A stretch of DNA of 64,000 bases from Capsicum annuum (GCF_002878395.1 NC_061111.1:28014995-28078994); one strand, 5' to 3'. Counted from the first letter of the stretch, positions 31,998-45,162 are shown. Numbers and translations: made by a program. The notes: generated by a model not told the origin, from the letters alone.

Positions 31998-34918
31998 TGT
32001 AATACCCCAATTTTCTGAACCAAAATGCTACAGGGTGCTCATGACCCCGAAGGACTATAAGCTAACCCATGATTGATATCTGTACCTGTACACTGCATAA
32101 TATAATATGAAAATGCAAAAACATTTACTGAATGTCCATAAGGTTCAAATCTAAATAAACATCTGATAAAATAATATCTGAAATAACTGTCTGACATGCT
32201 GTAGTCTGGAAAACCTCTAAACTGTCTGAATAAAAAGTTGATGGGACATGTCCCCAACTAACTCCAACTACTGAAATAAACTGAAAACTGAAATAGTAAT
32301 GAAATCATTATGTCCTCGAAAGATGAGGACTCATTTCTAACGCTAACTGCTGATACTGGAATCTACAGCTGATCTGGAGCTCATGCCTCTGAACCTATGG
32401 TGTAACATAAGAGAAAGCACCATATCGCAAATGTGTCAGAACATATGAATGTACTGAGTATACGAGTGAGGTAGGCTAAATACAATGTGTTATATGCATG
32501 AACAATGCTGACTAATATGAACGTCAGAATACATACATGCATAAGTAACTATAACTGAACTCATGGAGATATTAACTACTAAATCTGAATACTGATATCA
32601 TGACTTTACTAATACTGAGATCCTGAATAGATGAATGACTGTTTCTGACAGTTTGAATTATGAAGAACTGGTCTAATTGACTGTGTCTAATAGTCTTGAA
32701 ACTAAATATTAATAACGTAATCTATGAAAACTGATATAATTGTGATGATTGGCCAAACCAATGTAACTGATACTGAGTGAATGTATCTAACAGTCTAAAT
32801 CTTCTAATAATAATTAAGAGTGACTGATCTTGAGATCAGGCCTAACTAATGGGTAATCTCTGGAACTGATATGAGAATACTCAACTGAATCTGAGTTTGA
32901 GATCAAGCCTATCTGACGGGTGACCTCTCTAAGTACTGATACTGAATAAATTAATGAGAGACCAAGCCTATCTGACGAGTAGTCTTTGAATCTATGGAAC
33001 TATCTGAGTTCCTTACTGAGATTGATGACTGTATCTGACAGACCTGATTTCTGATTCCTACTTTGAAAACTGTTACTGAAACTATAACTGTGGGAGTTCT
33101 CACTTAACCGACATGCCACGAATCTGACTAGTGGGGTCCAACCTGTAACCCCAGCTAGAAGGGCGTTAATACTGTGCCATGGGTAGAGACCTCTGCTATA
33201 GTCAAGCCTCACTGAAGGGTGACCCTAAACAGGAAGCCAAGCCTAAGGCAATATATAATAGTCAAGTCTAGCCTTAATCTGACGGGTGACTCTTGGACCT
33301 ACGCGTAGTTCTGGAGTACAGGAATTGATGCTAACGACTCTGCCTCTCTAATAGGGAAGCCACCATCCCCATACTCGCTCGGTGATAGTTCCAACTCCCA
33401 ATTGAAAGAATCTAAACTGATTAACTGAGTTGAACTGATGTCTAAACTAAACTGATACTAGTGGTATTATTTAGCATAGCTAAACTAAGTTTACTGAGTT
33501 CCCTTGACTAAAGGAACGTACTGAGTTCTGACGACTGACTAAGAGCATCGTGATAACATGACATCGATTTAGGCACACAGGTATATTTTTCAGGTACAAG
33601 TTCCCCCAGGACTCGATGGAAGAAAAATGACACTTCTTGATCATAGGAATAACATTCACAATTCATAATACCATAAGTAGGGGATTCCATGCTACACATG
33701 ATTTCTTATTCTTGATCACGAAAGATAATGCATATAATATGTACATAATTGCATGATTCTAATTTCATGAGCATTCCATAGCATAACACAATACATAATA
33801 ATTTGTATAGAATTCATGTTGAGTCATAAGGGATAGAGCATGGACTTGTCATTTGGGTTCTACTTAGCTATATTGCATGATTTCTAGTCTCTTAGGTATT
33901 TTATCAAACACCTTGCATACACTCTTTAAGGCATAGGTGTATTCACAAATTTACACCACATTAATCCACCCAAATTCATGGGTTCCAACTATATGATCAA
34001 AATCTTCATGAAAATTCATCAAATTCCCACTCTATAGCACAAACAACAAACAACAACATGAATACAACTATATCACCACAAAACATTCATGATTTAGTAA
34101 TCAAAGATTGATTTTTGAACTCCACGGATGAAAGGAATCCGTGTATGAACACTACGCATACCTTAGAAGGAAGATTCTTGATGATTGACGGAGGAATTTT
34201 CTTGAAATTGGATCTTCAAGCTTAATTGTGCAACCCTAGTTGTTTTTCTCCTATTTGTGCTATTGGACAATGATCTTAAGATGTTAATAGAGTTAAAATA
34301 TAATTAGGAGCTATATATTTCATAGGTTTAAGTTTAGGGATGTGTAAGGAGTGTCAAAAGACTTAATTATCCTCAAAATAAGTCAAAAACTAAGTGTTTT
34401 CATTGCTGAAATCATAAGTGTGCGTCGCACACCGCATCGCACATGCTAGGGTGTGTGCCGTACATGTTATCGCACAATCCTAGGTGTGCGCCGCACAACC
34501 TATCACACACTTGATCCAGTAGCCATGTGCGATTGTTATACGTCGTACTCCACTTTGCAAGGCCATAACTCCTTGCTCGGGTATCAGATTTTGGTAAAAT
34601 TGATATTGGTGGAAAGCTAATTTGATTCTCTACAATTTGGTGGGTCTAAATCAGCGAAAAAACCATATATACATCGATTTATTCTTGTTCAAAGATGACC
34701 CTTGCAAAATCGAACACTAAAACTTGATGGATTCAAAAACTCTTAGCTTGCATTGCCTTAAGTGACTCATATGAACATGCTTAACACATCATAAGCTATC
34801 TTATCGCTAGGATACTCATTGTAAGTCATGTACTCAAATATGAATTACAGGATAGGAGGTTTCATACGTAGGAAAAAAATGGATCACTTCCTAGCTTAGA
34901 AACATACGGGGTATTACA
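31998..34918 (-). repeat. Gypsy Y 5' LTR (2921 bp)
   Basis: On the plus strand it runs from TGTAATACCCCAATTTTC to GGGGTATTACA. It contains diffuse CTGA-rich repeats and a block near 34418-34510 with short palindromes such as GTGTGCGTCGCACAC. The inner 500 bases match the truncated 3' LTR. Confidence 0.85.
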
Positions 34919-35800
34919 GTCACCTATGCATTTCTTTAGCAAGGAGAAATGGAACACTGGATGGACTGAAGCTAAGTTTGCAGGAAACTCAAGCTCGTAA
35001 GCTACCTTTCTAAAACGGTTGAGAATTTGGTAAGGACCGACATATTGGGGACTGATCTTTCCCTTCTTGCCAAACCTCGTCACTCTTTTCATAGGAGAGA
35101 TTTTCAAATACACATAATCACCAACCTCGAACTTAAGATCTTTTCTCTGCACATTTGCATATGATTTCTATCGACTATGAGCTATCTTAAGCCTTTCTTT
35201 GATCAGCTAAACCTTTTCCAAGGTATTGAATACCATGTCAGGCCCTATCACTGTGGCCTCACCTACCTCAAACTAACTAATGGGAGACCTACATATCCTC
35301 CCATAAAGTACCTCAAACAGAGCCATCTGAATGCTCGAATGATAGTTGTTGTTATATAGGAACTCAATCAAAGGCAAGTGGTCATCCCAACTATCCTCAA
35401 AGTCTATCACACATGCTCGTAGCATATCCTCTAAAGTATGAATGGTCCTTTCTGCTTGACCATCTGTCTGAGGGTGGAAAGTTGTAATAAGGTGGAATTG
35501 GGTACCAAGACCCTTTTAGAAGGCTTTCTAGAAATGAGAGGTGAATTGCGTACCTTTATCTGAGATAATAGACACCGAAACTCTATGTAATCTTACCAAC
35601 TCTCTGACATAGAGCTTGGCATAGTCCTCAGCTGAATAAGAGGTATAGACTGGTAGGAAATGAGCTGGTTTGGTCATCCTACCTATAATGGCCCAAACTA
35701 AATCGTGCTGACGATGAGTATGAGGCAAACCCATCATAAAATCCATATTCACCTCCTCCCACTTCCAAGTGGGAAAACTAAACTCCTGCATAGACCCACT
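34919..35800 (-). pseudogene. Gypsy X integrase
   Basis: The core is at 35791-35528: WKWEEVNMDFMMGLP (first Asp), then SIISDKGTQFTSHF (second Asp). The C-terminal domain lies at 35152-34919 with FEVGDYVYLKISPMKR, ISPQYVGPYQIL, and VHPVFHFSLLKKCIGD, where element Y cuts it. The chromodomain-like tail expected after this point is missing. Stops lie between the two pieces. Confidence 0.85.
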
Positions 35801-37640
35801 GAGTTTCTAATGCTTGATCTTAACCTGCTAATATGTTGAGCACTTAGATATAAACTCAAAAATGTCTCTCTTCATCCCACTCCACCAATATATCTCTTGC
35901 AAATAACGGTACATCTTAGTGACCCCTAGATGAATAAAGTAACGCTCACCATGTGCTTCTGTAAGAATCTATTGTCTCAGGTCATCTATACCTGTCACAC
36001 ATAGCCAACACTAACAACGCAATACACCATCTTCCTCTTGGGAGAAAACCTCTATCTTTTGATCTTTGACTGATTCTTTTAACTTAGCTAGACTGGGATC
36101 CCTATCCTATTTTTCCTTCACCTTAAAAACTAGGAATGATTCTGAACTACTTTGCCCCATACATTACCTTCTTCTAAATCGACTAAGCGAACACCTAGTC
36201 GGGCAAGCTGATGAACTTCCTGAGCTAACTTATTCTTACCATCCTCCACATGAGCAACACTACCTATAGACATCCTACTAAGAGCATCAGCCACTAAATT
36301 GGCTTTACTCGGATGATATAAGACACTCATGTTGTAGTCTTTCAACAACTCCAACCACCTTCTCTGACGGAGATTTAGGTCTTTCTGAGAGAATACATAC
36401 TGCAGGCTGTTATGGTCAGTAAACACATCAACGTGCACTCCATATAAATAGTACCTTCAAATCTTTAAGGCAAATACTAATGGTACTAACTCAAGATCAT
36501 GAGTTGGATAGTTGTTTTCATGGGGCTTAAGCTGTTTAGAGGCATAGGCTATAACCTTACCTCTCTGCATGAGGACACTACCCAAAACTAAATAAAGCCA
36601 TCCAAACCATCTAGCAAGGTAAGAACTGGGGCTGAGGTGAGTCGAGTCTTCAACTCCTAAAAGCTCTTCTAGTAGAAATCTGACCACTGAAATTTAACCT
36701 TCTTCTGAGTTAATCTGTACATAGGGGGTGCAATAGATAAAAATACCTTGATAATCCGATGGTAATAGCCAGCCAAACCCAAGAAACTCTAGATATTTAA
36801 TGGAGAGATGAGTTTAGGCCAGTTTCTCACTACTTCGGTCTTTTGGGGATCAACTCTAATGTCCTTTCCAGAAATGATATGGCCGAGAAAAGCTACTGAC
36901 CTTAGCTAAAATTTGCACTTAGTAAATTTGGCGAATAGCTGATGGTTTCTGAAACTTTGTAATACTATTCTGAGATGATCTGCATGATCATGCTCACTTC
37001 AAGAGTAGACAAGAATGTCACCTATAAAAACTATGACAAACATGTCCAAGTACTTCTTGAACACATGGTTCATCAAGTCCATGAAATCTGCTGGGCCATT
37101 GGTAAGACCATAGGACATGACTAAGAATTTGAAGTGACCATATTGAGTTTTGAAAGATGTTTTCGAAATGTCACATTCTCTGACTCTGAGCTGATGATAG
37201 TCTGATCTGAGGTCTATCTTAGAAAAGTAATTGGCACCCCGAAGTTGGTCAAACAGGTCATCAATTCTGGGAAGTGGATACTTGTTCTTGAACGTTACTT
37301 TATTTAGCTGACAGTAGTCTATACACATTCTGAGAGAACAATCTTTCTTACACACGAAAAGAACTAGTGCACCTCATAAGGACACACTAGGTCTGATGAA
37401 TCCCTTATCTAGGAGATCTTTCAACTGTTCTTTTAATTCCTTGAGTTCTGCTGGAGCCATTCTATATGGAAGAATAGATATGGGCTCATTGTCTATAAGA
37501 AGGTCTATTTTGAAGTCGATTTTTCTTTCGGGAGGAACTTCAGAAAGATATTTAGGAAACACGTCTTGGAATTCACATGCTGCTGATACTAACTCAAGAG
37601 TAGGGGTTTCTGATCTAGAGTCTTGGACTCAAACAAGATA
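35801..37640 (-). pseudogene. Gypsy X reverse transcriptase and RNase H
   Basis: RT pieces are 37562-37374 ([19 protein letters not shown]) and 37355-36999 ([34 protein letters not shown]). The catalytic motif reads [10 protein letters not shown] instead of [10 protein letters not shown], so one metal-binding Asp is lost (about 37025). RNase H lies at 36687-36130 with [32 protein letters not shown] and VADALSRM. Several stops are present. Confidence 0.88.
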
Positions 37641-38100
37641 GTAGACATATCCCTTAAATATTATTTTCCTTGCCCTAAGGTAGGAAATAAGTTGTCCCCT
37701 AAGTGCTGAAGTACTACCCCTCCACTCTAGGATGGGCTCATTAGGAAACTAAAACTGGACAAATTCTATTTCTGCTGTCGACTAAGGTATATCAGGAATG
37801 AATCCAATCCATGTCGAGAATGACATCAAAATTGGTTATCTCTAATTTGACTAAGTCTACTGAAGTGACTTTCTGAGATATCACAACTGGACAGTTCCTG
37901 TATACCCGTCGGGCTATGATAGATTTACCTACTAGGGTAGAGATTGAGAAAGGTTCTGCTAGAATTTCAGGACTGACTCTAAAGTTGACAGCTATATATG
38001 GAGTTACAAAGGATAAAGAATCTCCTGGATCTAGCAAAGCATAAACATGTAAATGATAAACTTGTAACGTACCAGTGACCACATCTGGAGAACTTCCTTA
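37641..38100 (-). pseudogene. Gypsy X protease
   Basis: The open piece 38082-37792 has the retroviral-type aspartic protease pattern ALLDPGDSLSFVTP and the C-terminal FDVILDMDWIH. The catalytic D-P-G is as found in this gypsy group. Confidence 0.85.
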
Positions 38101-39259
38101 ATCTTGTCGGGATTGAAGAGCATAGAGTCTATTTGGGCATTACCCACTAGTACCACTAGAAGCATCACCCTGCTAATTCAGGCGATCGAACTGAGCTGAG
38201 AGACGGTTATGCTGACCCTTGGAACCTGACTGGGGACAATCTCTGACTCTGTGACCTGGCTTGCCATACTAGAAACACATATCACTGCCAGTCTTGAAGA
38301 TACCCTGGTGTTTTTTGCCATATTTCTGACAAAGGGGATTGGTTCGAGCACTGTTGACACTACCCTGAGGCTAAGGGCATGGCGCCCTGTCTTTGTTTCC
38401 GTCTCTAAATTTTGGCACTGGAGCACTGGCCGAGGATAGAGCTGGAACTGGGGATTTTGGACGAAACTGAGAATGATTCCCACCATCTGACTTAGGCTGA
38501 GCGAAGTTGAAACTACTTGTTCTTGCTCTTTTGCTCTCCCTCTCCTTCTCCCTATTCTTAGCCTCTTCTATCTACTGATCATGGACCATGAGCATGGATA
38601 TTTCCATCTCCTTAATCAGCATTGTTGTCCTACACTTCTTGACCACACTACTAGAAACCCCAAACACAAACTTACTCATTCTAGACCTGCTATCTGCCAC
38701 CACACGAGGAACGTATCTAGATAATTGAGTAAACTTAAGAGAATACTCTTTCACTATCATGTTGCCCTTCTTCAGGTTAATAAATTCTAGAACCTTCGCA
38801 TCCCTCAACTCCAACGGGAAGAACCTATCCAAAAAAACAGTGGCAAACTTCTTCCACTCTATAGGCCCTTTCTGCTTTCCACTGTTTAAACCATGAGTGA
38901 GCCACATCCTGCAACTAATATGCAGACAACTCAACACTCTTAATAGCAGTCACCACCATAATATCTATAACTTTCTACACCTGATCAAGAAATTCCTAAG
39001 GGTCCTCATCTGACTTAGACCTAGTAAAAGATGGAGGGTTCATTCGGGTGAAGTCCTGAATCCTGGATGCAATAGTATTGGCCATAGGGTTGGCTGTAAT
39101 GGAAGCTGCGCATTCATTTTGGGATGCCACGAAATGAGCCAGGGTGGTAAAAGCTACTCAGAAAGCGTGGGATACATATTCATCCAGGGGATCTGCCTGA
39201 ATGGGCTGAGGTGCTGACTAATTTCCAATTCTCCTTTCGTTAGTCTTTTTGGAAGACAT
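38101..39259 (-). pseudogene. Gypsy X gag
   Basis: The start ATG is at 39259 (MSSKKTNERR). The capsid region is open at 38937-38572 (ATVFLDRFFPLELRDAKVLE, MIVKEYSLKFTQLSRY). The zinc knuckle near 38270-38230 reads CF.YGKPGHRVRDC with a stop and the second Cys changed to Tyr, so RNA binding is lost. Confidence 0.82.
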
Positions 39260-39467
39260 GTTTTGTAAATGAAAAGGAGAGAATGGATTAGACTAAGAGT
39301 TTAACTTGAGCTCATGCTCACTCGCACGACATGAATATTGAAAGAAGAGAAACTTTTCCTAAAACATCTAATAGCCTCATGTTCATAAGTGTGGCGCGCT
39401 ATACACCCATGCACAAGACTCTACTAGATATGGCTTTTAAACTTCCTAGGACTCTGTTGAACCTTAG

Positions 39468-39479
39468 GCTATGATACCA
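39468..39479 (-). other. Gypsy X primer binding site
   Basis: GCTATGATACCA is the complement of the initiator-Met tRNA end with one change, next to the 5' LTR. Confidence 0.85.
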
Positions 39480-39483
39480 AGTT

Positions 39484-42001
39484 TGTAACGCCCCAAGTAT
39501 GTACCCCGAACGCTACACAGTGCTTATAATCTCGAAGGATCACAAGCTAACCCATGAATAGTACCTGCTGCAATAACTGAATAAGAATACTAAAAAATGT
39601 GAAATTTAGGTGGAAATAGACATAAGGTTCAAAACTGAAAATCAATTACTCAATACTAAAATCAATATTGTAAGCTAAACATCTGTCTGAAAAATACTCT
39701 CTGTCTGAAAAAGCCTTTACTATCTGAACCGGGAGTTGATGGGACAAGTACCCAACTAACTCCAACTACTGAAATAAACTGAGTACTAAAATACTGGAAT
39801 AATAAATCTATCCTCGAACAATGAGGACTCACCACTAGTCTGTTACTGATGGATCGGGGTGCTAAGTATAATCGGGAGCTCGTGCATTTGAACCTATGAT
39901 ATAAGACATCATAGCGCAAAAGAAAGGTATGTGTCAATACTTTGAATGTACTGGTATGTTAAGTGAGGTAGGCTGACATGCATGGGTTCATATGCATGAA
40001 CGATAGCTGGCTGAATAACATGAACATAATTGAATGAGAGCATATGCATGAATACGTAAACTATAAATGAGGTCATGATAACACTGGATATTGAGTTCTG
40101 AATCACTGATTTACTGATATCTGAGTTCAATGATACTATATTATTGTTAACTGAGTGACTGTATCTGACAGTCCTAATTTTGTGGAACTATTCTGAGTTT
40201 CATACTTAACTGAGTGATTGTGTCTGACAGTCCTGATTTCTGTAAAACTAAATTAAGTTCTATTCTAAAGACTAAAACTAAGTCTGTGGGAGGTAATTAT
40301 CTAACCGATATACCCCTCTCTGAATGGATTGAGGTTTAACCTGTAACCCCAGTTGGAAGGGTGTCAGTACCATACCATGGGTAAAGATAAGTTGAGTCAC
40401 CCTTATCTGACAGGTGATCTAAATGAGAATGGTGGTACCCTCAACTGGTAGGTAGGACACCTCATCAACCCTCAACTGTCAGGTTGATGTCTCAACCTAT
40501 GCTGGCTACTTAGTTCTGGAACACAAGGATTACTTCTAAGGATCACACCCTCTACTAGCAGGTAAGTCCCCATCCTTGGGTTCACTCAGTGTTGAATCAT
40601 ACTCCCAACTGAATAGACACTAAACTGATTCCTATTTCATACTAGGCGTGAATGAACTGTTACTGATTATACTGTCTAACTGAACTGAACTAAATTCACT
40701 GAGTTTCGTTGACTGACAGAATACTACTGCATTCTATTAACTGACTGAATTTACTAAGGTCTGAACTGAATATTAAACTGGACTGGACTGATACTGAGTC
40801 TACTAAATTTTTTTTAGTTTTGTAACTGACTGAGAGTATTACTGATCGTGACATGACTGAGATTATTCTGTAACTGACACTGGCTCTATGTAATCAGCTA
40901 AATTATCGGGTATTAAATACCCCCAGAACTCTATAGCATAAAAGTAAAGCATCACATGACCTTGCATAGCATAGAAATGTACACTTGTTCATAATGCATC
41001 TATAGAGGCATTTTATCAAACACTTGAATGGTATGAACTAGTATACATGCTAACATGATATAATCCCACTATTTAATTCACATGAACAACTCATCAAAGA
41101 CTTGGAAGGCATTGTACATGCACATAGTACTAATCAACACATAAGCATCACAATTTCAAGGCTTTAACATAAATTCACATGATACTACCTACATAATAAT
41201 TGTTTTTACATAAATCTTGCACTTAATCATGGTATAGAAACCCAATCAACATTATAATCATGAATACACTTTAATCCAAATCATAAAAGTCATGAAATTA
41301 ATTTACTTAAAGTTTAAAAGAGCTTCTTGGACTCCAAGGGTGGAAGGGACCCTTGGATGAACACTTAACATACCTTGGTATTCAAATTTACGAAGAATGA
41401 TAGAGTGTTCTTGAAGGCTGACTCTTGAATTGAAGATCCTAGGGTTTGCTTCTTGAGAAATTTTGATAAAGATGAATGGATTTTGCCTCTAAATGGGCTT
41501 AATCTCGTGTTTTGGGGGCTGACATGAGGTGGTAAAATACCCAATTACCCCTGAGGATGCGACTTTTTAATGACTAAAAACTGATTTAGCGATGCACAAA
41601 CCGATGCACCGCGTCATTGGTATCGATGCGATAACTAATGCACCACGTCGAGTCTACATCGGTTCACTAGAATCTGCACTGGGAGTTAGGAAAAATCCTC
41701 ATCAATGCGATGGGCGACATAGTGTGTTGAGATTCCATCGATCCAGTGGTTTGAGCTTTTAAATGTGTTTCAAACGAAGTCCAAAAATCTGAAACTTGTT
41801 CGAGAATACCTACTGATATTCTTGATCATGATTCAATCTAAAAATCATTACTTTAAGGTCATGAGGGTCGTGAAAGAGAGTTGCCAACCTACGAAGGCTA
41901 TAATAATAAGTCTAAATACTTAGCTAAAATTTTCTAAGTCTGGGACCCCTTAATAAGCTTTAAAGGACTAAGCTAAGCTTAGGATTTTGCAGGGTCTTAT
42001 A
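39484..42001 (-). repeat. Gypsy X 5' LTR (2518 bp)
   Basis: On the plus strand it starts TGTAACGCCCCAAGTATGTA and ends GCAGGGTCTTATA. Its other copy is only 134 bp (29330-29463). It contains CTGA-rich low-complexity stretches (about 40130-40870) similar in style to the Y LTR, so the two families are related. Confidence 0.85.
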
Positions 42002-44744
42002 GTCCTTTAGCAAGACAGTGTAGACTTCTTTTCAATCCTACTAGTAGTAGGTCTACAGAAATATTTCAATTAGTACACATAGATGCTTGGGGGCCTTACA
42101 AAGTTGTTACTCACCATGGAATGAAATACTTTCTTACTGTGGTTGATGACTATTCTAGATGGATCTGGACTTTTCTTATGAAATTAAAGTCTGATGTCGC
42201 TGTATTACTTAAAAAATTTATTGTCACGATCAATACTCAATTTGGTACATCTGTTAAGAATTTGACATCAGACAATGGTAGTGAGTTTTTCAACAGATGT
42301 TTTCATGAGTTATTTGAGAATTATGGAATTTTGCACCAAAGTTCTTGTCCTTACACCCCACAAAAGAATGAGGTGGTTGAGAGAAGACATACACATATCT
42401 TAGAGACTACTAGGGCTAATAAATTTCAAGGACATCTACCTGCATCCTTTTGGGGTGAGTGTATTAAAGCTATTATTTATATAATCAATAAAAACCCCTC
42501 TACTGTATTGAATCACAAGACACCTTATGAATTGTTTTTTCAAAAAACTCTTTCATATGATCATTTAAGGGTCATCGTTTGTCTTTGTTATGATACTAAA
42601 TTACCTAAAGGTGAGAAGTTTGAAGCAAGGGCAGTAAAATCAATTTTTCTTAGCTATGGAGTGTCACAGAAGGGGTATAGACTCTTTGACCAAGAAGATA
42701 GAGTCTTCTTTATTAGTAGAGATGTGGTGTTCTTAGAACATAATTTTCCTTTTTTAATTTTTTCCTCAACATCATGATCCCTCTTTTATGCATCCTATAC
42801 ATTGTGATCCCTCAGTAGACACTTCTACTATTCCATTAGTTATTTCTACAGAACCCCTACCTGTTCCTATAATATCTCCTGTTGCTTTATTAACACAAGG
42901 TACTAGTGTTGTTCCTTATATTGAACTTTCTCCATTACCCACTACAACTTTATTAACGCAGATACAACTGAATGCTATGAGGTCAACTAGAATATCTAAA
43001 CCTCCCATTTGGCAAAAAGACTATGTTCTTCCAAAAGCTCATAATTGTTTGTACCCTATTGATAATGTTGTATGTTATTCAAGTCTTTCTCCTGCCTATC
43101 AGTCCTACATTGCTAGAATCTCTTCAGATGTTGAACCTCATTCATACACTAAGGCAGTCAAGGATATTAGGTGGGTTGAGGCTATGAAAGCTGAGATTAC
43201 AGCTCTAAAAGCTAATAATACTTGGATAATTGTTCTAGTTCCTCCCCATAAAAGAGCTATAGGTTGTAGATGGGTTTACAAGATCAAATATAAAGCAGAT
43301 GATAGTATTGAGAGATTCAAGGCCAGGATAGTTGCCAAAGGGTATAGCCAGACCGAGGACATTGACTATAAAGAGACTTTTTTCCCAATTTTCAAAATGG
43401 TAACTGTAAGATCAGTTCTCTCTGTTGTAGAAACCAAGAACTGGGAAGTTCATCAGATGGAGGTTTATAATACTTTCCTTCATGGTAACTTAAAATAAAG
43501 AAGTATATATGACTTTACCACCAGGCTTTGCTTGTACTTATAAGGTTGGTAAGGCATGCAAGCTATTGAAATCTTTATATGGCCTTAAACAGCCCTCTAG
43601 ACAATGGAACATTAAGTTGACTTCTGCCCTTATTTCTTTTGGATTTTCTCAAAGCCATTTGGATTATTCACTTTTCACTAAACATGTTGATGGACATATT
43701 ATGGTAGTTCTTGTGTATGTAGATGATTTACTCATTACTGGTGATCATATTGACTTGATTGAAGAAACTAAAGATTCTTGTAGCTTGCTTTTAAAATCAA
43801 AGACCTTGGTCTTCTTAAATATTTTTTGGGCATTGAGTTTGCTAGGACTAGTAAGGGCATACTTATGCATAAAAGGAAATATACTTTAGAGATCATTTCT
43901 GATTCAGGTTTAGCAGGGGAAAACCTGTTCTTGCACCTCCTGAATTACATCACAAACTTACTTCAGTTGAGTTTGATGCCCATATTGGTGGTGATTCGGC
44001 AAACTCTTGGTTACCTGACCCCACCAGTTATCAAAAGCTTGTTGGTCGACTGTTGTATATTACCATGACCAGGCTAGATATTTCCTTTGCTGTTTAGAAT
44101 CTTAGTCAATATATGCACTCTCTAAAGTTATCTCATATGAATGTTTCTCTTAGAGTGGTAAGGTATCTCAAGCTAGCTCCTGTACTTGGGATCTTACTTT
44201 CTTAAGCTGGTTCTCAACTTCAGGCCTTTTGTGATGCTGACTAAGGGGATTGTCCCAATATCAGAGGTCTATTATTGGTTTTATTATCAAATATTGTGGC
44301 TCTCCTATTTCTTGGAAGCCCAAGAAAAAATCTACCATTTCTAAAAGCTTTGCCAAGGCAGAGTACAGAAGTCTGGCTTCCACAGGTGCTGAGCTAGTAT
44401 GGTTGGTTGGCTTATTCAAAGATCTTGGTGTCACTGTTACATTACCTATTTCAGTACATTGTTATAGAAAGTTTACTATGCAGATTGATGCCAATTCTGT
44501 GTTTCATGAGCAGACCAGACACATTAATATTGACTATTACTTTATTCGAGAGAAGTTACAACTTGGTTTGATTGAGACAGTGTATCTTGCTTTTGATCAG
44601 CAACTTCCTGACTTGCTTACCAAGGGTCTTACTTGTGTCCAACATCAGTTACTAGTATCCAAGATAGGCATGAAGAAAATCTTCATTGCTACTAGCTTGA
44701 GGGGGGATGTGAAAGTATTAGATAAGTGCACTAAGGTGCCTTGA
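42002..44744 (+). pseudogene. Copia C integrase, reverse transcriptase, RNase H
   Basis: It resumes the zinc finger (PLARQ) and gives the integrase core: VHIDAWGPY, LTSDNGSEFF and KNEVVERRH, so all three catalytic D, D, E residues are present (open 42121-42777). The RT lies in 42788-43498 and 43509-43889: YKIKYKADDSIERFKARIVA, SLYGLKQPSRQWN and VLVYVDDLLITGD, with YVDD intact. RNase H lies in 44250-44744: SWKPKKKSTISKSFAKAEYR and TRHINIDYYFIREKL. It is broken by a stop near 43498 and frameshifts near 43800-43920 and 44094. It is the best-preserved pol in the window. Confidence 0.9.
44699..44707 (+). other. Copia C polypurine tract
   Basis: GAGGGGGGA ends at the TGTGAAAG start of the 3' LTR. 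Confidence 0.88.
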
Positions 44745-45052
44745 TAAAATAAATACATAGCTAAGTTTATATAGAAGTTAGTTGCTGTTTTAGCTGTTAT
44801 TTGCTGGTATTAGTGGAGTTCGTTAAGAATCTTACAACTGTCAATTAGTTGGCACAGCTACCACTAGTGAGTCGGTTAGTTGGGCAGTATATATAGATAT
44901 ATGAGGGATCAAATATTTGTAACTGATTCATTTTCTGATTAGAATGAAAAAATCTTAGTTGTTTCTCTTTCTCCTCTTTCTTTCTTCTTCCAGTTCACCA
45001 TAGAATATGTAAGTTTCATGTATTTTCTTCCGCAATTATATGAAATTTATCA
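44708..45052 (+). repeat. Copia C 3' LTR (345 bp)
   Basis: It runs from TGTGAAAGTATTAGATAAG to TGAAATTTATCA, closely matching 27193-27518, and is followed by the TTCTC duplication. Confidence 0.92.
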
Positions 45053-45162
45053 TTCTCTATGAAGCATTCATTACAAATATAGGTATAAAAATATAAACAT
45101 CTAATACAGGAGCAACAAAAAGAGTTTTCTCACTTTGTTGGAGGCAAAAAAGATAGTATAAA
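45053..45162. other. Unassigned DNA right of copia C
   Basis: It continues the target region of copia C after the TTCTC duplication (45053-45057). There is no gene. It ends in the left 9-bp duplication of the MULE-like element. Confidence 0.5.

Larger units (their letters stand above)
29460..34918 (-). mobile_element. Gypsy Y: gag-only, internally deleted gypsy element
   Basis: A minus-strand element with 5' LTR 31998-34918, primer site 31982-31993, a 2.0-kb interior (30003-31997) holding only gag, and a 3' LTR of which the inner 540 bp remain (29460-30002). It lies inside the integrase C-terminus of X, directly after the codons for KKCIGD. There is no room for and no trace of pol. It is non-autonomous or an internal deletion derivative. 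Confidence 0.82.
29330..42001 (-). mobile_element. Gypsy X: Ty3/gypsy (Tekay-like) element inserted in copia C
   Basis: A minus-strand element. The 5' LTR is 39484-42001, the primer site 39468-39479, gag-pol runs from 39259 down to 34919, then element Y, then only the outer about 130 bp of the 3' LTR (29330-29463). The copia C target GTCTT/GTCCT flanks it. Gag, protease, RT, RNase H, integrase order marks Ty3/gypsy. The end of pol and most of the 3' LTR were lost when Y inserted and a deletion followed. Confidence 0.87.
27193..45052 (+). mobile_element. Copia C: full-length Ty1/copia element split by gypsy elements X and Y
   Basis: LTRs 27193-27518 and 44708-45052 are highly similar. A perfect 5-bp target duplication TTCTC lies at 27188-27192 and 45053-45057. 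Primer site and purine tract are in place. Without the nested 12.7 kb it is about 5.2 kb, normal for copia. Its integrase is interrupted after the zinc-finger region by gypsy X, flanked by GTCTT (29325-29329) and GTCCT (42002-42006). Confidence 0.93.

Noticed and set aside
38178..38486. 102-codon minus-strand ORF
   Set aside because: It is a shifted frame over the gypsy X gag zinc-knuckle region; the real frame carries the knuckle with a stop.
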